Origin: Candidatus Bathyarchaeota archaeon
GTDB taxonomy: Archaea > Thermoproteota > Bathyarchaeia > Bathyarchaeales > Bathycorpusculaceae
NCBI GenBank assembly: GCA_003165195.1
Contig: PLSP01000138.1
Location: forward strand, 1-32,714
Length of the DNA stretch: 32,714 nt
Direction: 5' to 3'
In this document: in pieces, positions 1 through 7,440 of the stretch
Layout: each line of letters starts with the position of its first letter
Numbering within the stretch: position 1 is the first letter of the stretch
The notes under the pieces: model-generated
Seen by the model: the letters and a program-made list of their open reading frames with translations, nothing else
Database searches by the model: none
Told to the model about the DNA's origin: nothing
Position numbers and translations under genes: made by a program

Positions 1-14
1 AATAATTAATCTAA

Positions 15-182
15 TTAGCTATAAGTTGAGGCGCAAGCTGGCTAACCATTCTGGGGACAGCTGCCAACATTAACTGATTGGTGAGTCTCGGGATCAAGTC
101 AAGGGAGATTTATTTGTGCGGTTAAGCAGTTAACGCCGACTGAACCTTGATGGAGCACAGGCTTAGCCTCAACTTACGCTAA
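15..182. other. candidate structured RNA or inverted-repeat element
   Basis: An 11-bp perfect inverted repeat closes this stretch (TAAGTTGAGGC at 22-32 with GCCTCAACTTA at 166-176). It extends outward across a small asymmetric loop by TTAGC/GCTAA (15-19 with 178-182). Inside, AGCTG at 36-40 can pair with CAGCT at 58-62, TCAAGG at 100-105 with CCTTGA at about 145-150, and GTTAA with TTAAC around 121-134. The nested helices look like a folded RNA of about 165 nt, but terminal inverted repeats of a small non-autonomous element would look similar. I see no tRNA, 5S, SRP or RNase P signature motifs. The coding strand is unknown, and the left edge of the window may cut off its promoter. Confidence 0.35.
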
Positions 183-221
183 ATTTGACAGACTATAATT
201 ACTGGACTTAGACTTTTTAGT

Positions 222-404
222 TTACAAGCTTGCCAGAACAAGCCTTGCTGAGTTAACGTCAACTTCGACGATTTTGCAGCCTTTGAACTCCTGTGCTTGG
301 CCTAAAATGTTCTTAACTACTACTACGTTATTTCCTTCTACCTTCGCGTAGATTATATCTTTGATTTGCGTTTTCCCGTTTAAGATCACGTTGAATTCAC
401 ACAT
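222..404 (-). CDS. CooT-family small nickel-binding-like protein
   Basis: This 60-residue protein begins Met-Cys-Glu-Phe and continues with a small beta-rich body (NVILNGKT, IIYAKVEGNNVVVV, CKIVEVDV). That is the pattern of the CooT/PF10133 family, once called predicted RNA-binding. In bacterial CooT the cysteine right after the start Met binds nickel, and that Cys2 is present here. The length matches the family norm of about 60-70 residues. A GAGGA ribosome-binding site lies a few bases before the ATG. The gene is alone and divergent from the ilv operon. No carbon monoxide dehydrogenase gene is in the window, so a nickel role is only by family. Confidence 0.7.
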   Translation of the reverse strand: MCEFNVILNGKTQIKDIIYAKVEGNNVVVVKNILGQAQEFKGCKIVEVDVNSARLVLASL

Positions 405-453
405 AGGTTTTCCTCGGCTTTGAAAAAAAGGGATTCTTAGTAATAAGGGCTTT

Positions 454-462
454 CATAAAAAA
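454..462 (-). promoter_or_regulatory. probable TATA box of the CooT-like gene
   Basis: On the minus strand this reads TTTTTTATG, an archaeal TATA-like element about 50 nt upstream of the ATG at 404. It would place transcription start near 430 and leave a leader of about 25 nt with the GAGGA site. Assigned by eye only. Confidence 0.3.
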
Positions 463-575
463 CTTAATTGATCAAGAAAACAATGCTTTACTCCGGTTCG
501 TTTTCTACTCCCGTAGTTCGGTTCTATTCAAATTAACCAGCCCAATGTCCTTGTTCAAACAAGATTAACACCGTA

Positions 576-587
576 AGCTTTTTATTT
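576..587 (+). promoter_or_regulatory. probable TATA box of the ilv-leu operon
   Basis: The T-rich element CTTTTTATTTG resembles an archaeal TATA box. Transcription would start about 25 nt downstream, near 605-612. That falls just before the leader ORF and its Shine-Dalgarno sequence, and inside the dyad at 589-613. No better TATA candidate lies closer to ilvB. Confidence 0.4.
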
Positions 588-588
588 G

Positions 589-613
589 CACGCTTCTTCC
601 TTAATGAAGCGTG
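589..613. promoter_or_regulatory. 8-bp perfect dyad, candidate operator of the ilv operon
   Basis: CACGCTTC (589-596) and GAAGCGTG (606-613) are perfect inverted repeats separated by 9 nt. They lie between the probable TATA box and the expected transcription start, where archaeal repressors commonly bind. Half-site centres are 17 bp apart. An RNA hairpin is possible only if transcription starts upstream of 589. Confidence 0.5.
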
Positions 614-633
614 GAATTTAAAGAGGCAAGAAA

Positions 634-684
634 ATGAGGGATCGTCACCTCAATAGTTGGGATCGTTGGGTACTTATTCTTTGA
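634..684 (+). CDS. candidate leader peptide of the ilv-leu operon
   Basis: A 16-codon ORF (MRDRHLNSWDRWVLIL, then TGA) starts at an ATG preceded by GAGG at 623-626 with 7 nt spacing. Its last four codons are Val-Leu-Ile-Leu, the products of the pathway encoded downstream. The stop is 93 nt before ilvB. Directly after the stop, TCTCC at 686-690 is complementary to the ilvB ribosome-binding site GGAGA at 762-766. A ribosome stalled on the final codons would cover TCTCC and leave the ilvB site free. This recalls bacterial amino acid leader peptides. The ORF, its site and the complementarity are seen; the regulation is inferred, and chance cannot be excluded for so short an ORF. Confidence 0.4.
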   Translation: MRDRHLNSWDRWVLIL

Positions 685-777
685 TTCTCCCAGGAAATCC
701 TCTGAAAAATTCGCGAAATTTGCAACCTATTCTTTTCTAGACGAGAGTATGTACGCTGAAAGGAGACGCGATGAAAA

Positions 778-2490
778 ATGGTAAAAATGTCTGGTGCAAA
801 AGCACTAATAGAATCCCTTGAACAACAAAATGTAGACGTTATATTCGGAATCTTAGGCGGAGCAATACTTCCAGTCTACGATGAGTTATGTGGAAACCAG
901 AAAATTCGACACATCCTCAGTAGACATGAGCAATGTGCAGCCCATGCAGCTGAAGGCTATGCTAGAGCAAGTGGACGCGTAGGAGTTTGCTTGGCAACAT
1001 CTGGACCTGGAGCTACAAACCTAGTAACGGGAATTGCGAACGCTTACTTGGATTCCTCGCCAATGATAGCCATAACGGGGCAGGTTCCATCGTCGGGAGT
1101 TAACACTTCATACATGATTGGCAAAGACGCCTTCCAAGAAGCAGACATAATCGGTATCACCACGCCAATAACAAAACATAATTATCAGCCTCGCACGGTC
1201 GGTGAAATCCAACCAATGGTCAACGCTGCATTCTACATAGCTTCCTCGGGAAGGCCAGGACCAGTTCTAATCGACATACCAAAAAACGTTCAATCAGGAA
1301 TAGATGAGGTTGAAACGGGACTTACCGCCAAAATCGAAGCTCGAGGTTACAAACCGAAAATTAACCCTGACCTGAGTAGAATTAGTGAAGCAGCTGATTT
1401 ATTGGCGGAAGCAATAGACCCGATGATACTAGCTGGTGGCGGAGTTATATCTTCTAACGCATCAGACGAATTAATGCAGTTGTCGGACTTACTGATGGCG
1501 CCTGTTGCAACAACTTTCATGGGCAAAGGCGCTTTTCCTGAAGGACATCCGTTATCAGTTGGATGCATTGGAATGCATGGAAACCCAGCAGCAAACAAAC
1601 TTATGGGCGAAGCTGAAGTGCTCTTAGCCGTCGGAACAAGATTTTCTGACCGTGCAACAGCAAACTTGGACACATTTGCTCCAAACGCCAAAAAGATCCA
1701 CATAGATATTGACGCCGCAGAAATCAACAAGAATATTGAAGTTGATGTCCCAATCGTTGGAGACGCAAAAGTATCTTTAAAGCTACTGTATGATGCCTTG
1801 ATAAAGAAACTACCAAAAATGAAAGTTAGCGCATGGTCAAAGCGTGTTAAAGAAGCCAAAGAGCAACTAAGCCCCATGATGAAGGAAAGGCCCAAAGACC
1901 TTGTGCCTAAAGCCTTGCTGATAGAACTAAGAAAACTGTTGCCAGACGACACCATTGTCACCACTGAAGTAGGTCAAAACCAGATGTGGTCAGCATTGTA
2001 CTTCCAAGCGCTCAAACCAAGAACCTTCATCAGCTCAGGTGGTCTTGGAACCATGGGTTTCGGTTTTCCAGCAGCCTTAGGCGCAAAAGTAGCCTGTCCC
2101 GATCGTGCTGTTGTGGACATAGCAGGAGACGGTAGCTTCATAATGACTGAACAAGAACTTGCATGCTCAGTAACAGAAAACATACCTGTCACAGTTATTG
2201 TGCTGAATAATTCAGTGCTAGGTATGGTTGCCCAGTGGCAAAGAACGCTCTATCAACGACGCTACATGGCGGTTAATCTGGGAAAGACACCCGACTTTGT
2301 CAAGCTGGCCGAGGCTTATGGGGCACAAGGCATACGTGCAAACTCAATGGAGGAATTCCACAAAGCAGTTAAGACAGCGCTAAAAAGTAAAGTTACAACT
2401 GTAATCGATGTGCCCATCGGCTCAGAGCATGACGTTGTTCCATTTGTGCCGCCAGGCTGTGGTCTACCACAACAGAGAGGCGACTTCTAA
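778..2490 (+). CDS. ilvB: acetolactate synthase, large (catalytic) subunit
   Basis: This enzyme condenses two pyruvates to 2-acetolactate, or pyruvate with 2-oxobutyrate to acetohydroxybutyrate, the first common step of valine, leucine and isoleucine synthesis. The 570 residues match the family length. The catalytic glutamate lies in RHEQ (Glu51). The thiamine diphosphate motif runs from GDG at 450-452 to the paired Asn at 477-478. The central FAD-binding domain includes the GTRFSDR segment. GGAGA at 762-766 supports the ATG at 778; an in-frame ATG at 787 is possible, and an out-of-frame ATG at 771 opens a 16-codon overlapping frame. It is first in the operon, followed one base later by the regulatory subunit. 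Confidence 0.95.
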   Translation: MVKMSGAKALIESLEQQNVDVIFGILGGAILPVYDELCGNQKIRHILSRHEQCAAHAAEGYARASGRVGVCLATSGPGATNLVTGIANAYLDSSPMIAITGQVPSSGVNTSYMIGKDAFQEADIIGITTPITKHNYQPRTVGEIQPMVNAAFYIASSGRPGPVLIDIPKNVQSGIDEVETGLTAKIEARGYKPKINPDLSRISEAADLLAEAIDPMILAGGGVISSNASDELMQLSDLLMAPVATTFMGKGAFPEGHPLSVGCIGMHGNPAANKLMGEAEVLLAVGTRFSDRATANLDTFAPNAKKIHIDIDAAEINKNIEVDVPIVGDAKVSLKLLYDALIKKLPKMKVSAWSKRVKEAKEQLSPMMKERPKDLVPKALLIELRKLLPDDTIVTTEVGQNQMWSALYFQALKPRTFISSGGLGTMGFGFPAALGAKVACPDRAVVDIAGDGSFIMTEQELACSVTENIPVTVIVLNNSVLGMVAQWQRTLYQRRYMAVNLGKTPDFVKLAEAYGAQGIRANSMEEFHKAVKTALKSKVTTVIDVPIGSEHDVVPFVPPGCGLPQQRGDF

Positions 2491-2491
2491 A

Positions 2492-3004
2492 ATGAAAGGC
2501 GAAAAAACAAAAATAATCTCAGTGCTCGTCGAAAACAAGCCAGGTGTTCTCCATGGAGTCGCCAACTTGTTCAGACGCAGAAACTTTAACATTGATAGCA
2601 TAACCGTCGGTCCAACTGAGAGAGCTGATACAGCTCGTATGACAATTACGGTTAAAGAGGACGAAAAAACAATAGAGCAAGTTGTAAAGCAGCTGGCTAA
2701 ACTGATAGATGTGCTCAAAGTCGAAGAACTTGAGGAGGGGACCTTTGTGATGCGTGAGTTGGCGCTCATAAAAGTTGACGCTCCAACGCCCAAAGAACGT
2801 TCAGACATCATTAACTGCGTGGAAGTCTTCAGAGGTAGAGTCATCGATGTTTCAGTCGACAGTTTAACAGTTGAAATCACTGGAACCCCCGACAAACTTG
2901 ATGCTTTTCTTAACCTTATGAAAGAAACTGGTGTCATCGAGCTTGCGCGAACAGGCATCACTGCTTTGGCTAGAGGCGCGAAATCGATACGAATCGATGA
3001 GTAA
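2492..3004 (+). CDS. ilvN: acetolactate synthase, small (regulatory) subunit
   Basis: This 170-residue subunit should bind the ilvB product and confer feedback control by branched-chain amino acids. An N-terminal ACT domain covers about residues 5-80 (ISVLVENKPGVLHGVANLF, then NIDSITVGPTE). It is followed by the ALS small-subunit C-terminal domain with the ITG and ARTG segments. The chosen start is the ATG one base after the ilvB stop; a longer in-frame reading back to 2408 would overlap ilvB and add a tail unlike the family. The tight junction points to translational coupling. A gap of 108 bp then separates it from leuC. Confidence 0.93.
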   Translation: MKGEKTKIISVLVENKPGVLHGVANLFRRRNFNIDSITVGPTERADTARMTITVKEDEKTIEQVVKQLAKLIDVLKVEELEEGTFVMRELALIKVDAPTPKERSDIINCVEVFRGRVIDVSVDSLTVEITGTPDKLDAFLNLMKETGVIELARTGITALARGAKSIRIDE

Positions 3005-3112
3005 ATCGTCGTCTCTAACGGAAAACCTTAATTCATAGTTTCTCAAAAATGGGAAACCTCCCCGCAATTTAATCAAAAATAAGTAGATTAGTCGTAAGAG
3101 AAGTGGAAAAAA

Positions 3113-4378
3113 ATGAATATAACGGAAAAAATCTTGGCGAAGGCAGCAGGTAAGAAAGTTGTGCAGCCAGGAGAAATCGTGGATGCAAACGTAGACATGA
3201 TTATGGTGCACGATTTAACTGGGCCTTTAGCTGTTGAAGCCTTCAATAAAATCGGTATACAAAAAGTTTGGGATAACCAAAAAGCAGTGGTCATACTGGA
3301 CCATCAAGTGCCAGCTGAATCTGTCAAAGCAGCTGAACTTCACAAAACCATGCGGCAATTCGCCAAAGACCAAAACTTGCGCTTCTATGATGTGGGCAGA
3401 GGTGGAGTCTGTCACCAAGTAATGCCTGAAAAAGGGCACGTGGTTCCGGGAACAGTAATAGTCGGCGCTGATTCACACACCTGCACCTATGGAGCATTTG
3501 GAGCCTTCGCCACAGGGATAGGCTCAACAGAAGCAGCCGCAGTCATGGCAACAGGAAAAATATGGATCAAAGTCCCAGAAGCAATCAAGATCACAGTGAA
3601 CGGCGAATTCCAAAAATTCGTCACACCAAAAGACTTGATCTTGGCAATAATCGGGCGATTAACTGTGGACGGCGCCACCTATAAAAGTGCAGAGTTCACG
3701 GGCCCAACTATTAAAAACATGAGTATAGCTGGAAGAATGACTATGTGCAACATGGCGGTGGAGATGGGCGCTAAAAATGGCATAGTGGAACCAGATGAGA
3801 CAACCCGCAAGTTCTTAGAAGGCAGGGTTAACGCGTTGCCCAATTTTGAAGCGTTAAAAAGCGATAAGGATGCCGTGTTTGGGCGCACCGAAGAGTTTGA
3901 TGTTTCAAAGATGGAGCCCCAAGTTGCTTGTCCATCTCAAGTAGACAACGTTAAACCAATCAGCGAAATAGGAGACATGCCTATTGAGCAGGCGTTTATC
4001 GGTTCATGTACCAATGGCAGACTCGAAGATCTGCGTCTCGCAGCCCAAGTCATAAAGGGCAAGCACGTTAAAGATGGTGTTCGAGCGTTGGTGATTCCAG
4101 CTTCTCAAGAAGTCTATACTCAGGCATTAAAAGAAGGCTTACTGGAAATCTTCACAGAAGCAGGCGCATTAGTCTGCGGCTCAGCATGTGGACCCTGCTT
4201 AGGCGGTCACATTGGACTGTTAGCTGCGGGAGAAACATGCGTTAGCAGCTCAAACCGAAACTTTATCGGAAGAATGGGCAGCCCACAGGCCAACGTGTTT
4301 TTAGCCTCCCCCGCAACAGTTGCTGCTTCAGCAATAACAGGAAAAATCACTGACCCAAGAAAGGTGCAGAAAGCATGA
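3113..4378 (+). CDS. leuC: 3-isopropylmalate dehydratase, large subunit (LeuC/HacA family)
   Basis: With LeuD this forms the [4Fe-4S] isomerase that converts 2- to 3-isopropylmalate; related archaeal enzymes also act on citramalate or homocitrate. The 421 residues match the archaeal two-subunit form. Aconitase-family motifs are present: GADSHTCTYGAFG, FIGSCTNGRLEDL with Cys299, and CGSACGPCLGGH with Cys359 and Cys362, the three cluster ligands. The ATG is preceded by a purine-rich AGAAGTGG. The 108-bp gap upstream could hold a second promoter (an AATTTAATC element near 3068). Its stop overlaps the leuD start by four bases. Confidence 0.93.
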   Translation: MNITEKILAKAAGKKVVQPGEIVDANVDMIMVHDLTGPLAVEAFNKIGIQKVWDNQKAVVILDHQVPAESVKAAELHKTMRQFAKDQNLRFYDVGRGGVCHQVMPEKGHVVPGTVIVGADSHTCTYGAFGAFATGIGSTEAAAVMATGKIWIKVPEAIKITVNGEFQKFVTPKDLILAIIGRLTVDGATYKSAEFTGPTIKNMSIAGRMTMCNMAVEMGAKNGIVEPDETTRKFLEGRVNALPNFEALKSDKDAVFGRTEEFDVSKMEPQVACPSQVDNVKPISEIGDMPIEQAFIGSCTNGRLEDLRLAAQVIKGKHVKDGVRALVIPASQEVYTQALKEGLLEIFTEAGALVCGSACGPCLGGHIGLLAAGETCVSSSNRNFIGRMGSPQANVFLASPATVAASAITGKITDPRKVQKA

Positions 4379-4878
4379 ACATGAAAATCAAAGCCCCAGC
4401 AATGAAATTCGGAAACAACATTGATACAGACGTTATTCTGCCCGGTAAATACTTGGTGCTAGTTGACCCTTGCGAGCTGGCAAAACACGCTTTAGAAGGG
4501 TTGGACCCCTCTTTTCCCCAGAAAGCAAAAGAAGGCGTCATATTGGTCGGCGGCAGGAACTTCGGGTGCGGCTCTAGCCGTGAACAGGCACCTCTGGCTC
4601 TCAAGTACGCAGGCGTAAAGTGCATCTTAGCTGAATCATTTGCACGCATTTTCTTCCGTAACGCAGTCAACATTGGCTTACCCGTAATCGAATGTAAAGG
4701 CATATTCTCCGCAGTTAACACAGGCGACCAATTAACTGTAGATTTTGAGGCTGGTACGGTAGAAAACGTTTCTAACGGCAAAAAGTTTCAAGTAGAGAAG
4801 CTGCCACAATTCATAGTGGAAATATTAGCAGACGGCGGATTAATTGAAAATTTGAGGAAAAGGTTGAATAAGAAATGA
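4375..4878 (+). CDS. leuD: 3-isopropylmalate dehydratase, small subunit
   Basis: This is the swivelling-domain partner of LeuC, 167 residues, the usual length in archaea. The family signature GRNFGCGSSREQAPLAL is present, followed by the FARIFFRNAVNIGLPV segment. The N-terminal NIDTDVILPGKYL stretch is also typical. The ATG overlaps the leuC stop in an ATGA arrangement, with a second ATG two codons later. Its stop overlaps the next start in the same way, so leuC, leuD and leuB are probably translated in a coupled manner. Substrate range (isopropylmalate versus citramalate) cannot be decided from sequence alone. Confidence 0.93.
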   Translation: MNMKIKAPAMKFGNNIDTDVILPGKYLVLVDPCELAKHALEGLDPSFPQKAKEGVILVGGRNFGCGSSREQAPLALKYAGVKCILAESFARIFFRNAVNIGLPVIECKGIFSAVNTGDQLTVDFEAGTVENVSNGKKFQVEKLPQFIVEILADGGLIENLRKRLNKK

Positions 4879-5912
4879 CTGAATACACAATTTCTTTGAT
4901 ACCCGGTGACGGGATAGGTCCAGAACTAACAGAAGCGACCCTGAAAGTAACAGAAGCAGTAGAGAAAAAGTTTGGCGTAAAGCTAAAGATGGTTGAAGCG
5001 CCAGCAGGCGACATCGCCCTCGAAAAATTCGGCAAAGCCCTGCCGGAAGACAGCGTGGAAAAGATCAAGGCATCACACGCTTGCCTAAAAGGCCCAGTCG
5101 GCGAGTCAGCAGCAGACGTCATAGTAAAACTGCGCATAATGTTTGACCTATACGCTAATTTGCGTCCATTGAAGGCTTACCCGGCAGTTGAAGTAGCTAG
5201 GCCAGACATTGACATGATGTTTGTCCGCGAGAACACTGAAGACGTATACAAAGGCTTAGAATTCACAATCGGTAACGATACCACGTTGTGCCTGCGTGTA
5301 ATAACCCGCAAAAACTGTGAGCGAATAGCCAAAAGAGCCTTCGAAGTCGCACGACTGAGAAACGGGAAAAAGAAAGTAACTGCAATCCATAAAGCCAACG
5401 TTATGCGGGTAACCGATGGGTTATTTGCCGGTATATGCCGCGAAACAGCAAAACAGTATCCAGACATCGCCTTCAACGAACTCTACGTCGACGCTGCCTC
5501 CATGAGGCTAATCAAAGCACCGCAGGATTTCGATGTTCTTTGCACCTGCAACATGTTCGGTGATATACTATCTGACGAAGCAGCTCAGTTAATTGGAGGG
5601 TTAGGCATGGCTCCTGGCGCAAACATAGGTGACACCTTTGGGCTCTTTGAACCCATCCATGGCTCCGCACCAAACCGTGCCGGTAAACACACAGCAAACC
5701 CAATTTCTATGATATTGTCAGCGAAGATGATGTACGAGTGGCTGGGCGAAAAATACGGCGACAAGAAAGCCCTCCAAGCAGGCAATGCAATTGAGAATGG
5801 AGTCATTTACGCGTTGAATAATCGTCAAACTGTTCCTGACTGCGGCGGCAACACCACGACCGTGGGAATGGCGGAAGCCATTGCTGCAGCCATAACAGCG
5901 AGAACTGGTTGA
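4875..5912 (+). CDS. leuB: 3-isopropylmalate dehydrogenase
   Basis: This NAD-dependent oxidative decarboxylase of the isocitrate/isopropylmalate dehydrogenase family has 345 residues. Visible motifs are IPGDGIGPE at the N-terminus, ANLRPLKAYP, VRENTEDVYKG and the substrate- and metal-binding region DAASMRLIKAP followed by CNMFGDILSDEAA. The nucleotide-binding loop is HGSAPNRAGKHTANP. Placement between leuD and leuA argues for isopropylmalate as substrate. The VRENTEDVY form also occurs in homoisocitrate and isocitrate members, so side activity is possible. The start overlaps leuD by four bases, and the stop is four bases before leuA. Confidence 0.9.
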   Translation: MTEYTISLIPGDGIGPELTEATLKVTEAVEKKFGVKLKMVEAPAGDIALEKFGKALPEDSVEKIKASHACLKGPVGESAADVIVKLRIMFDLYANLRPLKAYPAVEVARPDIDMMFVRENTEDVYKGLEFTIGNDTTLCLRVITRKNCERIAKRAFEVARLRNGKKKVTAIHKANVMRVTDGLFAGICRETAKQYPDIAFNELYVDAASMRLIKAPQDFDVLCTCNMFGDILSDEAAQLIGGLGMAPGANIGDTFGLFEPIHGSAPNRAGKHTANPISMILSAKMMYEWLGEKYGDKKALQAGNAIENGVIYALNNRQTVPDCGGNTTTVGMAEAIAAAITARTG

Positions 5913-5916
5913 ATAC

Positions 5917-7440
5917 ATGACCACTCAAACACCTAGGCGTATCCGCATTTTGGATACAACCTTACGAGATGGGGAACAAACCCCCGGCGTTTCTTTAACC
6001 GTCGACGACAAAATCGAAATTGCACAGCAACTAAGCAAGCTGGGCGTCGACGTTATTGAAGCAGGTTTTCCAAGCTCTTCAGATGGTGAAAAAAAAGTCG
6101 TTAGAGACATCGCCAAACTGGGTTTAAACTCTGAAATCTGCGCCCTGTCCCGAGCAACTAAAGGAGATATAGACGCGGCTTTGGATTGTGATGTTGATTT
6201 AATCCATGTGTTTATTCCCACTTCGCCTGTACAGATGAAATACGCTGTCAACTTGACGCCTGAACAGGTGCTCTCCTCAGCGGTTGAATCCATTGAGTAC
6301 GTGAAGAAACACGGGGTCAAATGCGAGTTTTCACCAATGGATGCCACACGTTCAGAAATGCCCTTCTTACTGAAAGTTTGCGAAGCGGCACAAAAAGCAG
6401 GCATGGATAGCCTAAACGTCCCTGATACGGTAGGCATAATGATTCCTAAAACAATGATCACCTTAATTGAGAAAATAAAAACCGTTATCACAGTTCCTAT
6501 TAGCATTCATTGTCACGATGATTTTGGATTAGCAGTTGCGAACTCGCTGGCTGCGGTTGAAGCTGGCGCAGCTCAAGTTCACACCGCTGTAAACGGTTTA
6601 GGTGAACGAGCAGGTAACGCTTCCCTTGAAGAAGTTGTTGCAGCTCTGCATATCCTTTACAAGTTCAAAACTGGTGTAAACACACGGTTACTATATGTCA
6701 CATCAAGAATGGTTTCGACGCTGACGGGAATACCTGTGCAGGTTAACAAGGCAATTGTGGGTGAAAACGCCTTTGCGCATGAATCAGGCATCCATACTCG
6801 TGGGGTAACAGAGAAGCCACTTACCTTTGAGCCAATAGACCCTGAGTTGGTTGGTCGCACACGAAAACTGGTTGCAGGAAAACTTGCGGGGACACGAGGC
6901 ATCAAAGCGGAACTGGAAGAGGTCGGAATCCACCCGACGGAAGCGCAGCTAGACGAGATTGTACAGCGAGTAAAGCAGCTAGGGGACAAGGGCAAAATGG
7001 TGACAGACGCCGATTTGCTGGCATTGACCTCATCAGTAATGGGTCAGGTACTTGGGGAAGAAAAAATTATTGACTTATGTGACATGCAGGTAGTGACAGG
7101 CATCAAAGTTATCCCCACCGCATCAGTGCGTCTGATACTAGATGGCAAAGAATACATTGCAGCAGAAACCGGCGTGGGTCCAGTTGACGCAGTCCTGAAA
7201 GCCATAACCAAACTAACCAACAACCTAGAGATGATACGGCTAAAGGAGTATCGGCTCGAGGCAATTACAGGTGGTTCCAACGCGGTAGCGGAAGTTGTTA
7301 TAAAGGTTGAGGACGAAAAAGGCATCGTAGTTTCGGCGCGGGCAGCCAGTGAAGATATCGTGATGGCCAGCGTAGAGGCAATGATAAACGGTATAAACAA
7401 GCTCTTGCTTAAGAATCATAAACAGGGAAACAAACCGTGA
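5917..7440 (+). CDS. leuA: 2-isopropylmalate synthase (LeuA/CimA family), operon copy
   Basis: This enzyme condenses acetyl-CoA with 2-oxoisovalerate to open the leucine branch. It has 507 residues. The TIM-barrel catalytic domain carries [13 protein letters not shown] with Arg17 and Asp18, the metal ligands His198 and His200 in HCHDDFG, and [14 protein letters not shown]. The C-terminal LeuA dimer/regulatory domain spans roughly residues 385-500 (ASVRLILDG, GVGPVDAVLKAI). The IPTSPVQMKYAV and NVPDTVGIMIP segments look more like archaeal LeuA than CimA, from memory. Citramalate activity cannot be excluded because a second paralogue is encoded at 30019-31503. It overlaps pheA by four bases. 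Confidence 0.87.
   Translation: MTTQTPRRIRILDTTLRDGEQTPGVSLTVDDKIEIAQQLSKLGVDVIEAGFPSSSDGEKKVVRDIAKLGLNSEICALSRATKGDIDAALDCDVDLIHVFIPTSPVQMKYAVNLTPEQVLSSAVESIEYVKKHGVKCEFSPMDATRSEMPFLLKVCEAAQKAGMDSLNVPDTVGIMIPKTMITLIEKIKTVITVPISIHCHDDFGLAVANSLAAVEAGAAQVHTAVNGLGERAGNASLEEVVAALHILYKFKTGVNTRLLYVTSRMVSTLTGIPVQVNKAIVGENAFAHESGIHTRGVTEKPLTFEPIDPELVGRTRKLVAGKLAGTRGIKAELEEVGIHPTEAQLDEIVQRVKQLGDKGKMVTDADLLALTSSVMGQVLGEEKIIDLCDMQVVTGIKVIPTASVRLILDGKEYIAAETGVGPVDAVLKAITKLTNNLEMIRLKEYRLEAITGGSNAVAEVVIKVEDEKGIVVSARAASEDIVMASVEAMINGINKLLLKNHKQGNKP

Noticed and set aside
1-200. RNase P RNA, SRP RNA, 5S rRNA or a riboswitch for the left-edge structure
   Set aside because: A GGCTTA string recalls RNase P, but the partner core motif is absent; no 5S or SRP core motifs and no known riboswitch consensus could be matched by eye.
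1347-1964. Long minus-strand frame (205 codons) inside ilvB
   Set aside because: It is a mirror frame of a well-supported gene, with serine- and isoleucine-rich low-information translation and no ribosome-binding site. The same applies to other opposite-strand frames within the two operons.
2408-2491. Upstream extension of ilvN overlapping ilvB
   Set aside because: The added 28 residues overlap the conserved ilvB C-terminus in another frame, while the ATG at 2492 gives the family's normal N-terminus.
3047-3072. Seven-codon ORF (MGNLPAI) in the ilvN-leuC gap as a second leader peptide
   Set aside because: It is too short, has no ribosome-binding site and shows only single Leu and Ile codons.
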